A stretch of DNA of 64,000 bases, from assembly GCF_049306965.1 (NCBI RefSeq), contig NC_133176.1, positions 44,831,001 to 44,895,000 of the forward strand. Reading direction: 5' to 3'. This document shows, piece by piece, positions 11,477 through 29,733 of the stretch (position 1 is its first letter; every line of letters starts with the position of its first letter). Source of the stretch: Danio rerio (Eukaryota > Chordata > Actinopteri > Cypriniformes > Danionidae). The notes under the pieces were generated by a model. The model had not been told where the DNA came from. It did no database searches and saw only the letters and a list, made by a program, of their open reading frames with translations. Position numbers and translations under genes: made by a program.

Positions 11477-12310
11477 CAGGGTTCATACGGTCATGCAAAA
11501 CCTAAAAAAGTAATGGAATTTTGACATGGCAAATTCCGGGTCTGGAAAAGTTTTGGAAATACAGAAAAACCCACAAGATTTTGGAAAAGTCATGGAAATT
11601 ACTTTTACATTTAGTCATTTAGCAGACATTTTTGTCCAAAGCAACTTAAGCTGCGGTCACACTAGAGCTTGTGCTTGCAAAAATCTGTTCTGCAAAATGG
11701 GCGGGGTTAAACAATATGATTTGACATTAATAAAAGCGATTACTCCATATTTTACATTTCTTTTTTTTAATTATCTTCTATCGGTCTCGCACAATCACCT
11801 AATGTGATTTTGCAGGTAAGAATTCAATAAGCTTGAACTTTCGAATGCAGTGAAATGCGAAACTTGTCACAAGTGCTTGCGTTTCTGGTGTGCCGCATTT
11901 GCATGCCTATGAATGGAAGTCTGTGGAGTGAAAAGTGCAGTGTGATCACGGCTTTATAATAGAAGTAGTTTTACCTACTATTACTGGTTTAACAAACTAT
12001 TAAGATTATCTAAAATTAGTTTGACAAATATCTGTGTATTGGAATGGAGGTCAGTTGTTTTTACTTCTTTTCTTTGCCAAAAACATGCTCTCACATTATT
12101 AATGCTGTTTAAGCATCATCTATTTTACATAGATATAAAAATAAATTAAAACTATTGCATGTTTTATGATATGCTGCAATAAAATTAAACGTTCTTTATG
12201 ATTTACCATGCATATGTAGACATTACATGAAACATAAGGTCATGAAAATTGACTTGAAAAGCCCTGGAAAGGTCATGGAATTATTGTAGGAAAAATGTGT
12301 ATGAACCCTG
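11477..12310. mobile_element. hAT-like non-autonomous element
   Basis: The ends are CAGGGTTCATACGGTCATG and (reverse complement of the right end) CAGGGTTCATACACATT. AACCAT occurs directly outside both ends (11471-11476 and 12311-12316), extendable to 8 bp with one mismatch. Subterminal TCATGGAA-type repeats occur inside both ends. No transposase. It lies between the zinc-finger gene and mogs. Confidence 0.75.
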
Positions 12311-12316
12311 AACCAT

Positions 12317-13140
12317 AACTGCAATTCTGCAGTTATACTGACAGTAACATTGTCAACATGTATCCATGAAAATGACAAACAAATGTTGTATTACGCATGC
12401 CAGACCATTGGTTTTAGATGTCACTTTTGTAAAGAAACGCAACTTTTCTACTCTGCACTCATATGATTATGGTTCTGTAGTCCACCACTGTTGTTTTGGT
12501 TGATGAGTACTCGTATATCCATGACACTTCCGTTTGAGTTTTTGTAGTTTGCCCAGAGTTGAAAATCTATCAATCTGTATGTTTTGAACTTTTAAAACCC
12601 TTTAAAAATTAAAAATGATCTATGAATATAATTATTTTATGCATGTTACTGTAACATTAATTATTGCACAAATGATCAGCATTAGGGAAAGATAAGAGCT
12701 TAGTTCATGGCTAGGACAATAGTTTTAAAGACCAGTCCTTATATTATAGTTCACATTGCCACATCGCACAGAGAAACAAATTCAGGTGATTTCTATTTTA
12801 TTTTTTTTTTGTAAGTCTGGGACACAGTTACCTTATTAACATTGTGGCATTTGATTCATTAGGGGATGTAATAATTCATTCAAATACAATATGCAAAAAC
12901 AGTTAAACCTTATTAATTTTATAGTCTTACAGGAAAACCTTAATATCTTTCATAAGTCTTCTAGTGGTAGCAGCATCATCAAGGTAACAGCTTAAGTTCT
13001 TTAAACTTTTAAAGATCTTGAATCTTTATTCCACCTGTAAGTACTTTTCAATGTTAAATCAAAGAAACCTACATTTTCTTGTATTAATATGTACTGATTA
13101 GTATAAAACTGATTTAATGTATGTTCTATCTTAGTATATT
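12317..13140. other. Intergenic sequence without recognised features
   Basis: Low-complexity AT-rich stretch between the zinc-finger gene and mogs. I see no gene, clear transposon end or RNA gene in it. Confidence 0.4.
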
Positions 13141-13159
13141 AGTGATATTATGAATTATT

Positions 13160-13615
13160 GCATGGAAATAGTGCCTTTAACCTGTATTGTTGTCGTGCAC
13201 CCCAATTGCTTTGCAATCATAAGAAGTGGTCTCTCTACAACCACCACCACCACCAGTATGCAGCTTTACCTGGATGATATGACTGCAGCCACAGGACCGA
13301 ACAGCCAGTTCACTCACCACACAAGATGTTGGTGGAGAGAGAGACCTTGATAGAGACAGGTCAGTGAAAGGGATAATTTGGAGGCCATTATAGGTGAGGA
13401 CGAGACGATCCCATTGTGCTTCCAACCAGATAACAGTGTCCCCATTTTTGTGGCAATGAGGATGAGCACCCCCTGCTGGCTTCACCAACACCACCCGAAG
13501 CTTGTTTTCCAAGGTGGTCCAGCATCCAAGTACAGATGTACAATGCTGCTTAGCCTCAGTGGGCAACCAATCTTGGGGTACAGAGTGATATTGACAATGC
13601 TGACCCAGTAGGTTT
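13160..13615 (-). mobile_element. 5S-module retroposon, diverged copy
   Basis: Parallels the element at 5445-6185. AGCACCCCCTGCTGGCTTCA is followed by CATCCAAGTACAG, CTGCTTAGCCTCAGTGGGCA and TTGGGGTACAGAGTGATATT, the last three corresponding to the 5S-like module on the minus strand. A 149-codon minus-strand ORF here is incidental. Confidence 0.55.
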
Positions 13616-13879
13616 GGAAAACCCAAAATTATCCTAATCTATTTTTCCTCTTGTATTTTCCTTACAAGTTACAAGTTCTGAAGGTTGTTTAAATCCAATT
13701 AAAATTCTGGACTGTTTGTTGTCGTTGTTGCAAACTATATTTAAGAACTGTATTTGGTTAGTCTTTTGATGAGAGTCATAGCGTGTAAACGTCTAGTGTA
13801 AATTAATTATCAAATGTTCTCTAAAATTATTACACAAATAACAACAATAAAACGTCAACAAGTGTACAGACATCAGATG

Positions 13880-14090
13880 CCTCAGATATAAAGGTTCCCA
13901 TGGCTTTTGTGTGGTGATAATGAATAGAGAACCGGCGTGTTCTTCAACAAACCATAAATGCGACAACGCGGACTTTTATTTTGAAAAGGAGTGATTCTGC
14001 ATCTACAGTCGTCTGACAGCTTCTCAAGAAACGCGGAAGTGCCTGTGCTGCTGATTACCATGTTCAGTAGATTACTGACACGTACATAAG
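13880..14090 (+). promoter_or_regulatory. mogs: Probable promoter and non-coding exon 1 of mogs
   Basis: A GC-richer stretch ends in AAG with a consensus donor (GTAACG) at 14091. An acceptor (TTTTGCAG) at 14442-14449 starts the ATG-bearing exon. The start site is not fixed by the sequence. CGGAAGTG near 14035 is a plausible ETS site. A nine-codon upstream ORF (14060-14089) ends one base before the splice junction. Exon 1 is inferred from splice signals only. Confidence 0.5.
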
Positions 14091-14498
14091 GTAACGTCAT
14101 CGATAAAATAAAACATATGTTTGCCTATATTCAGTTAGCTTAAGGTATCGTTCATAATTAGTATAGAGAAAAACACTTGCAGACGCGTTTAATAGGCCCT
14201 CTCGATCTGAATCTCATTCATTCATTCGTTCTTTCATTCATATCCTTGTCCTTTTGTTAAGTTAGCTAGTTGTTTATTATATGTGCAGCAACTTGAAAAG
14301 CAATTGAAAGGTTAACCTAATAGTGATATTTAGTGGCTTATTTTCCACGAAATGCATTATCATAAGATGTAAATGTAGCGTTAGTTAATGAATTACTTGG
14401 CTAATCATCTAATCCTGTTATCAATCTGTTGACTTTTGGTGTTTTGCAGGTGCATTTGAATGTGATCCTCAGACGGGCCTGGTCAGATCATAAGAAAG

Positions 14499-21556
<7,058 letters not shown>

Positions 21557-21900
21557 AAATCAGTAGCAAGCCAGAATCGAGTGGTAAATCAAGATGCTCA
21601 ACTGGTGCCATATGTTTGTTACAACAAAGTGTAATTCATTCTTAAGTGATTTAGATAATTGGTGTAATTTTTTTATTTGCTTGTTTAATGTAATAATCTG
21701 GAAGCCTGTTAAATTATGTCAATTTTACATCTGGTTTAATGTGATTATATCCTCAGGTTTGAAGCGCTGAAGGCTTTTTCTGGCTCAGACAATACAATGT
21801 CATCTGTGTGAACCAGTAGACAACAGTGCACTTATTTTGGTCCATTGCTGTTTGGCTTCATTAAAGAAAATAAATCCAAAAGTTCTTATTTCTTTAGTTT
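21557..21900 (+). terminator. mogs: mogs 3' UTR and poly(A) signal
   Basis: After the TAA stop (21554-21556) a 3' UTR of about 330 bases leads to AATAAA at 21869-21874. Cleavage is expected near 21890. Beyond this lies about 300 bp of featureless AT-rich DNA up to the Tc1-like element at 22197. Confidence 0.7.
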
Positions 21901-22628
21901 AATTAAATATTTTATTTAAATATTGAAATAATATATTCATAGATTTTCTCATATCTTGCTCTTTATGATTTTTTTTAAACCGTTGTGTTTTTCTGATTGA
22001 TAAGATTTGCTTTATTTTATTGTGTGTAATTCATGTGTTATGTGTGCTGTTAATTAAATAGAAAAGATGCAAGTAAAGATACGAAAGCGGTCACTGGAAT
22101 GTTATCTTTTCAAAAAGTATACTTTTGTACTTTTTTAGGTAAAATAGATGCACCCCAGTGATAGCTTTTGTATGCTTTAATTTCTAAGCTTGTATACAGT
22201 CGCTGACAAAAGTCTTGTCGCTTATCTATTTTGTACAAACGCCTGCTATTAATCTGACTTTTAATCAACCAAATGTTAGAAGTTAGAAATCGCTCATATG
22301 AAAAGCTAAACCTCTCTCAAATGATGTTTGATGCACTGAAATAAATTAGTTTCACTGAAAAAAGATGTATCATTTAATCAAGAAAGAAAGGTCAAATTTT
22401 AGTAAGACAAAAGTTTTGTCACCTTTACAGAAATTGAACATATTTACTGCAAAAAATATATAACAGTGCATTAGGTTGTGGTGCTGTGAGATCCAAATTT
22501 AATATTTTGAATGACTTCCATAAGCTTTTAGGACTGCATACATGCGGTTTGGCAAGAATTCATACAATTTATTGATAGAGTCATTAGGAATAGCACAGAA
22601 AGCAGTCTTGCATGCCTCCCAGAGTTCA

Positions 22629-22889
22629 TCAGTATTCTTTGGTTTCCTCTTCCATGTATTCTCTTTCATCCTTAATGATGTTCATGTCTGGTGACTGGGC
22701 TGGCCAATCCTGGAGCATCTTGATCTTTTTCGCCTTGAGGAACTTTGATGTGGAGATGGAAGTATGCGATGGAGCACCATCCTGCTGCAGAATTTGCCCT
22801 CTTTTATGGTTGAGAATATAAGAGGTAGCTAAGATTTCCTGGTATTTTAGACTATTGATGTTGACTTGCAACCTGCAGATCCCTCGCAC
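22629..22889 (-). pseudogene. Tc1-like transposase fragment
   Basis: An 86-codon fragment of a DDE_3-type transposase, best read from the minus strand. It holds NSLKYQEILATSYI, ILQQDGAPSHTS and LQDWPAQSPDMNII. Family members continue with an IE-x-x-W motif carrying the third acidic residue, which is not present here. It is homologous to the fragments at 56290-56559 and 61269-61670. Confidence 0.8.
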
Positions 22890-22969
22890 ACCCTCATACT
22901 GGATGTAACTCTAGACCTTGTTTTACGTACTTTTTTTAGGTGAATCTTATATCCATGCAGACTCTAGGA

Positions 22970-23161
22970 CAGTGGTGTCCAAACTCGGTCCTGGAGGGCA
23001 AGTGTCCTGCATATTTTAGTTCCAACCCCAATTAAACACACCTAACCCAGCTAATCAAGCTCTTTCTAGGTATACTAGAGTCCCAGGTAGGTGTGTTGGA
23101 GGAAGTTGGAGCTAAACTATGCAGGACACCGGCCCTCCAGGACCGAGTTTAGACACCCCTG
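22970..23161. mobile_element. hAT-type MITE nested in the Tc1-like relic
   Basis: A 192-bp palindromic element. The left end is CAGTGGTGTCCAAACTCGGT and the right end, reverse-complemented, CAGGGGTGTCTAAACTCGGT, followed on each side by CCTGGAGGGC. Octamers CTCTAGGA (22962-22969) and CTCTAGTA (23162-23169) flank it, a 7/8 match consistent with a hAT duplication. Confidence 0.85.
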
Positions 23162-23267
23162 CTCTAGTAGGTCTCCTTCAATATTTGCGGCAACCGGTGT
23201 AATTCAACAAAAGATTCATCTGAAAAAAAAAAAAAATCTTCCGCCTTGGCAAATGCCACACGTATTT

Positions 23268-23269
<2 letters not shown>

Positions 23270-23313
<44 letters not shown>

Positions 23314-23847
23314 TAGAATATGCAAAAATCATACAAATACAAGAAAACGTCAACAAATAACAAATACAAAGCAACGAAACAAAAACAAAACAAAAACAAC
23401 AACAATATAGTCATGTACTGGTATGTGCGTGAGTGTGTGTGTGTGAGTGTGTGTATGCATGTAAAGGTAACTTGGTGGACAGGTCAGAGTACATACATAA
23501 GGAACAATAACAGTCAATAAATGAAGCAAGTGTCACAGATATAGATAAAACATATAGAAAGAAACCAGTCAGAGGTAGGGAGTAACAACAATGCTTATTA
23601 ATGTATGATAGTAAAAATTAGAGTAAAAAGAAAGAAAGGACAACAGTAATAACTGACAACAATAATAATAAATCACAAGTGCTACACAAACTACTACTAC
23701 AAAAAGTTACTTATATTACAACTACTACTGCTTCTACTACAGCCACAACCACGACTACTACTACTACAATGTCTACTAATACTGATACTACTACAACGAC
23801 TACCACTACTGATACTACTATAGCGTTTGCTACAACTAATACAACGT

Positions 23848-23892
<45 letters not shown>

Positions 23893-24328
23893 TTACCACT
23901 ACTACTACTACTACTACAATCACTTCTACTACATCTACATCAACAACATCTACTACTGATATTACTACACCAACAACGACTACTACTACTACTGTAACTA
24001 CCACACCATTACTACTTCTGCTACTACTTACATGAACTACTACTTCAAAAATCTCCGTAACAATTACTCAATAACAATCGATACTATTACACTGTCTACT
24101 ACTTCAACTACAACTACTACTACTACTACTACTACAACAACTGCAACCTTAATAATGATAATGGTATAAATACTTGTAATAATGATAATGGAAAGATAAC
24201 AGGACAAGTCAGAACAGTAATAATAATAATAATAATGATTTCAAAAAATAAAAGTAATACCATTTATGACAAAGGTGTCGAGGAGAGGGGAGGATGGGAA
24301 AAAGGATGGGAAAATCAGGGAGAGGACA

Positions 24329-24362
<34 letters not shown>

Positions 24363-24606
24363 AATAATAGTAGTAAGTAGTAAGTTTGAAGGGGAGATAG
24401 AGGAAAAGAGAAAATAAACTAATGATAATAAACAAAAATTAATAAAATACTTATAATAAAAATAAATAAATAAAATAGAATAAAAAATAAAAACAGAAAA
24501 GGAAGGGGAGGAGTAGAAGAAAAAAGAAACAATAAGAGAGAAGAAAAATAAAGTTCAGCAAACAAAGCAACAAGAATAAGCCAAAAAAAAAAAATAAAAA
24601 AAAAAA
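23270..24606 (-). mobile_element. Retroposed insert with poly(A) tail and 16-19 bp target duplication
   Basis: The direct repeat AAATGCCACACGTATTTTC stands on both sides (23251-23269 and 24607-24625). Immediately inside the left copy is a run of about 40 T, so the insert carries a poly(A) tail on the minus strand; this is the signature of LINE-mediated insertion. The body is low-complexity: an (ACT)n-rich block (23690-24140), AAT-rich blocks and A/C-rich sequence. No ORF with a recognisable domain. The source transcript is unknown. Confidence 0.7.
23685..24140. repeat. Imperfect (ACT)n trinucleotide array
   Basis: Long imperfect ACT/AAC/ACC-type triplets. They create poly-Thr and poly-Val reading frames that are artefacts of the repeat. 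Confidence 0.95.
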
Positions 24607-25259
24607 AAATGCCACACGTATTTTCAATTGTCTTTTGTTTAGTGCTGGCTTCTGGCCACTGATTCAGCCATGGAGGCCATTTTGAAACCGATTTCGACAA
24701 ACTGTTTGTTTACACAAGGACTCCAGGTGACCAGGTCCCGTGGAGCTCTGCTGCTGTGGAAAATGGGCTGGCCTTGGATTTTCGAGCCAACAAACGGTTC
24801 TCTCGAGCAGTTTTCTTGCGGGGTCTGCCTGACCTGGGCAAGTCAAAAACGTCTCCAGTCTTCAAATCCTTTTTGTTATCCTCTGTACTTGACGCTGAAA
24901 CATGTTGAAGGTGTCTGCCTTTTGATAACCAACCCTTTTGTCTCTAGGTGAATCGTAGGCTTGTTTGCAGAGGTCTAGTGTATTGGGGTATTTTTTATAC
25001 ACACCTAAGACCTAATTTATTCATTATTAGTTACAGGTGAAGTTCTAATGACAAGGCGGCAACACATGGTTTTGCAAAAACTCACTCAATGGACTTTACC
25101 ACGCTCAGAATATTGGAATACTTTTTGACAGTTTCACTTTGTACTGAAACATTATTACAAAAGCTGTTGGGATTAAAACGAGCCATTTCTTGTAAAGTCA
25201 GTTTGAACACAAGCAACAAGACTTTTGTCAGAGATTGTACAAAGTTCAAAACCATTTAG

Positions 25260-28200
25260 GCTGCTTTCAGTGTGAATATTGCTTGTCTGTGTGTGGCAGG
25301 AAGTGATGTTTGTATTCTCTGCATGTTATGCTTTGTTCTTTTTCAGGCAGACAGTCACAGACAGTATTGAACATAAGGCAAGTGTATAGGACATGGAGTC
25401 AACAATTCACAAATGAAACCAGATCCAGTATACATTAGACAAATTAAGTGAAGTATTTTACAACTACATAAAGAGTGAATTAATAATTAGGTCTGTTTTA
25501 CAGAGTTCCAATGGTGCCATGTTCAACAGGAGATTCTAATGAAACTCATATTCAAATGTAAGTGAATTCACTAGTTTATTTAAAGGGTCTTTTAAACTTT
25601 GTAATTCATGTTTTTTATTCATGTAGGCAATGGAGCAACAGTTTTTTCAGGCCTGTAACAGGAAAGCTAGGTAAGCTTGTAGATTAATTATGATTGTTTA
25701 AGTGTGTTGTTGATGATTAGAAGGTAGGTTCAAAAGTTTGCTCACACACTCCTGGTTGAGTCTCTTGATGAGTCAGTCTCTCTTTGGTATTTTGTTTTTT
25801 CAAACTTCAGCATATTTTCACAACCATGTGACAACGTGAGCAGTCTGACGAATGATCAGAGGAGATAAGCACACATCTTCCTCTACATTTTCATTCCCCT
25901 TCAGCATCGTAGCATGTGTGCCCTCATAGCTATTGCCATTTGAAATGCATCTTCCAGCCTTTGTAGTTTTTGGTTGTTCAGTGTGACTAAAACACTCACA
26001 GCGCAATCCCCCTCCCTCTCCCCAGACGCACGGCACAATGGGATAATAGCCAAAACAGCATTAGCGAGATCTAACGCACAGGCATAAATAGATGAGTCAG
26101 AGTTCCTCCATTTGCGCATTGATGAGATCCTGAGCCTCTGTTTGCATCCATTGGTAAGAGTAGTTGGGGCATATTTACGTGAGTCACACTTTCTTTTGCC
26201 CCGTAATGGGACACTTACTGAATTAAATTCTCAAATCTTCCTGTTTTATGGAGTCTGAAGGATTCATTTGCTGATTATATCAGCCAATGGATCAGAATAG
26301 AGCTGTTCATTCACACTTCAAGCTCAAAAGAATCAATATTATAGAGTGGAGATTGTAATGATGACACTAGACTGCTAGGGGGAGCCATTTAATCACACTG
26401 TGGATCAGAAATACATATTTTGTGACACTTGGTCTAACTAATTTACCTTCATTCTATCTTTCAGTCATTTCAATATCATTAGCCGAACAGACTGATGTTG
26501 TCGTCAGCATTGCTCTCTTGATTTTGTGTGAAATGTTGTGAGGATGGCTCATAGTGCCGAGGGTAAACTCTTGTGTTTGTTATCCCTGAAAGCGCTCTTT
26601 TTCTGTGTCATAAACACTTGTTACCTCAATGAATCTGGTGGTGATGTAATCACAGCTACAGTGACGTTCAGTGGTGAATATCTCCCACCACCACAGGCTA
26701 ATATGCGTCCCATGGGAGCTTGAGATGCTGATCAACAAGCGCTTGTATGCCAAACGTTCACCCTTTAGCAGTGCAACCATCATCATCCTCATCTCTCCAT
26801 TTAAACTCTTTCTATCCCAATTTATACCCCTCCCCTAGCCTTCGATGTTTGCTCAATCGACAGCATAACATCTACACATCACTCGATTCTAGGGTCGCAG
26901 CCCCAGTGCCACCCCGAAACCCAACCTCCCTCGACCAGCGCTGGTCTGTGTGGAGATTATGTAAGCTTGCCTCCATAAATAGTGGCGCCCGGGATCTTTT
27001 GTCTTTACCTGCTCGCTCTTAGCCCAACAGTTTTATTTCTGGAGAGCTTGTGGAAGCAGTGCCATGCAGAGCGCCTGTTACCATAGTTACTTATGTTAGC
27101 GAGAAGAGAGCGAGAGAGAGAGAGACGCCACATTCTTATTTGGTTTCCTCATAGCAGCAGTGCAATCTGCTTGAATAGACTCATCCCTTTTCAGTCTATA
27201 GTTGTCCCTCAGAAAAGGTGATGAATTCTTTTATAGCCTTTTATAGAATCACCTTGATAGGGTCAGGCGTTATGAAGTCTGGCTCATAAAGAAATACGCA
27301 GTGCTCGAATGACACCGCAGGGAGAGAAGCAAGTTCGCAGTGCACATTCACTTTGTTTATTTCTCCAAACGGCTCAGGTGCCGGTTTGGGAGTTGAGGGA
27401 AAAGTTATGGGCCTCGTCCCCATAACAAGCAAGAGTGCTGAAACATTGAGGGGCCTGCTGCGTGACATGGAGTGAGCCCTGTCAGCGTGCTGCTAAGCTA
27501 ATTGATCCTCGTTTATCTGTGATTAGATAACTCCAGGTAGCTGGAGGAGAGCCAGATTGGCCTGCTGGTGTGCTCTGTAGCTGTGGCTCAGAGTAGAGAG
27601 GAGGTTGCTGGGAATGTGGGGGAGTCAGTCAGAGCGGGCGGGGATCTGCTGGAACCCTCCGCAGTCACGATCAGGAAGAAAGCCGAAGCTCCGACCCCTC
27701 CCAGCCTGAGAGGCGAGGATGGATGTCCGGGGACAAGGGTGGGCGAGCGCAAGGGTGTATTTCTGGAACTGAAAGGGAAACCTGCAGCTCGCTGAGTGGG
27801 GTTTTGGTTGGTTTCGCAATCGGGCTTCCCTAACCCCACTCCCACACTGGTAGATGGAGGCGGGCGATAAGTTGCTGGTTCAAAAGAGCTATGCTTTCTG
27901 AAAGGGGTTCAAGCACTGGAACGTAGTCATGCAAGAGATTGTGAGTGAAAGGCAAAAAGAAAGCTAAATGATTTGGCAGTGTGATGCAAGCTTGCATCGA
28001 GTCGTGTTTCCGGTCGTGGAAATCTCTGATGTTGGTGCTCCCAATCCCTTTTTTCGGTTTGTCATTGTTGCTATGGCATGAGGAAGACGAGGCTTCATCC
28101 GGTGCCGTTGGGGGTTTAGAATATGGGACATACTGCAGAAATGTGATGTGGAGGGCGTACCATATCTTTGCTTCTTGAAAACCTACCAGACATTTTTGAA

Positions 28201-29095
28201 AGTGCTCCAACCCTTTTTTTTTCCAGCATGTCTTTCGGCATTGCAAGCACACAAGATGTTTGCAGTGGTAAATCTTAGTTGTTGTTTTTTTATGGCTCGG
28301 TTTTTGTACTTTTAGTTGCAATATTTTCCTTTTGCAGTGCTGCCTCTTCCCTCAGCTCAATCATTGCCTTGGGAATTAGTCAAATTATGTGTGGATATGA
28401 TTATACCATTTGTTAATGGTGTTGCCGAGCATCTACAAAATGCTGCTCTGAACAGATGGATTACAAGCATGAAAAGAAAACGAGTGAGGGCATAGTAGAG
28501 ACACAGTATTCATTTTATTTTCCCATGCTTTGCACTGTCAGGAGCTTATAGTATAGAGATCATCTATTTTACCATTGGCAAATCTTGATTTAGGAACTGA
28601 AAGGGGCTTAAGGCATCTGTAGATATTGCAGTGCCAGCTCAGATCACCTAGCGTTTCCTTTCAAACAAACTTTTAAGAAAATACAGACACATCGATGGTC
28701 TCATTACACTTTTACCTTCATTGCATTTCTTTGGTATAATAATCTTGGTAAGTGCAGGAATTACATAAATCCATTACTGAGCTCCGTGGCATTTTGCAGA
28801 GGCGAGAGGTGAGCGCTGCTCGGCAGTTATCACAACAGCGTCTCAGTGTTATGAACTCTTTAAGAGGAGAGCTTTTTAATAGGTTTAGGTCAACTGGGAG
28901 AGACCACTGGAGAGGGGGATATTAGGGCCTCGAATAGGGGAAAGTATAGCATGATGTGAACAGTTACCTCCAGAAAATGTCAAACTCGTTGTTAAGTGCG
29001 ATTTTGCACCGTGCATCATAATAAAAGAGGAATATTTTGTGCACCACCAAACACAGCTCCATCATGCTCATAGCTTTGTTCATCATTGTGCATAT
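25260..29095. other. Non-repetitive intergenic region with candidate regulatory DNA
   Basis: About 3.8 kb nearly free of recognisable transposons, unlike its surroundings, and GC-richer around 26.7-27.9 kb. No ORF shows a known domain and I see no splice-linked coding chain. It lies 5-9 kb upstream of egr4. A motif cluster at 27499-27530 has TAATTGAT, TTATCT and AGATAA. Plausible host of distal enhancers; this is inference from composition and motif content only. Confidence 0.35.
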
Positions 29096-29099
29096 GAAT

Positions 29100-29285
29100 T
29101 TAAAGGGTTAGTTTACCCAAAAAGGAACATTTGCTCTTCATTTTTTCACCTTGATGCTGTCTGAGATCTAAGTGACTTTTGTCAGCAGAACATTAAGATT
29201 TTTAGCTGTAACTGTGGTACTTGGTGCTTCATAAAATACAAACCAACATCTTAAGCACCTGAAGGGTCAAAAAAACACAATGATG
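29100..29285. mobile_element. Inverted-repeat MITE fragment (Angel-like left end)
   Basis: Begins TTAAAGGGTTAGTTTACCCA, close to the TTAA-type fish MITE end. The following sequence (CACCTTGATGCTGTCTGAGA) belongs to a related but different subfamily. The right end is not recognisable. Confidence 0.45.
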
Positions 29286-29733
29286 AACAAAAATGAATAC
29301 ATTAATATCTGTGTGAGAATCATTATAACATTATTACCTTTAACCCTTTATAAGGCACTCCTTGAAATACTCATTGGAAAAGTCCTGGAGTGTTACTAAG
29401 GGTTATTACAAGTTTTATGGTAAATGTTGTGGTAAAAAAAAAAGAATTATAGACCATTTTGAGAGATGTAAACTTAAACAGTATCCCCAGGATATTTCCT
29501 GTTTTACATTTTTAATTTCTACAGCTTCCGAGAATCCAAAAAGAGCCAAACATTGATAAATAATGTTATGAGAGCTGTTTTAAAATTAGGTTATGATTGA
29601 ATTGCCTCTTGTTACAGTCATGAGATAGTTTAATAACAAGCAGGAAATGTCAATGGGCCAATGACATGACCACATTGAAATGATCTATGTAATTTTTATT
29701 TATTTTTTTATGTATATATGCAAAAATTACAAA

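Larger units (their letters stand above)
22197..25237 (-). mobile_element. Tc1/mariner-like transposon relic with two nested insertions
   Basis: Terminal inverted repeats share CTGACAAAAGTCTTGT near both ends, and TA flanks both sides (22195-22196; 25238-25239). On the minus strand, 22889-22629 encodes a transposase fragment with ILQQDGAPSHTS (second catalytic Asp region) and DWPAQSPDMNII. After this the expected IENLW-type catalytic-Glu motif is lost, so it is a pseudogene. It is interrupted by a hAT MITE (22970-23161) and a retroposed insert (23270-24606). Without these, the element is about 1.5 kb, a normal Tc1 size. It lies between mogs and egr4. Confidence 0.85.

Noticed and set aside
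13177-13626. 149-codon minus-strand ORF
   Set aside because: Lies within the 5S-module retroposon copy and has no protein-family signature.
23679-24035. Thr-rich and, on the other strand, Val-rich ORFs
   Set aside because: They are read-through of an imperfect (ACT)n array within a retroposed insert.
27830-28321. 163-codon minus-strand ORF
   Set aside because: No recognisable domain, homologous copy or splice-linked neighbour; most likely chance in a GC-richer region.
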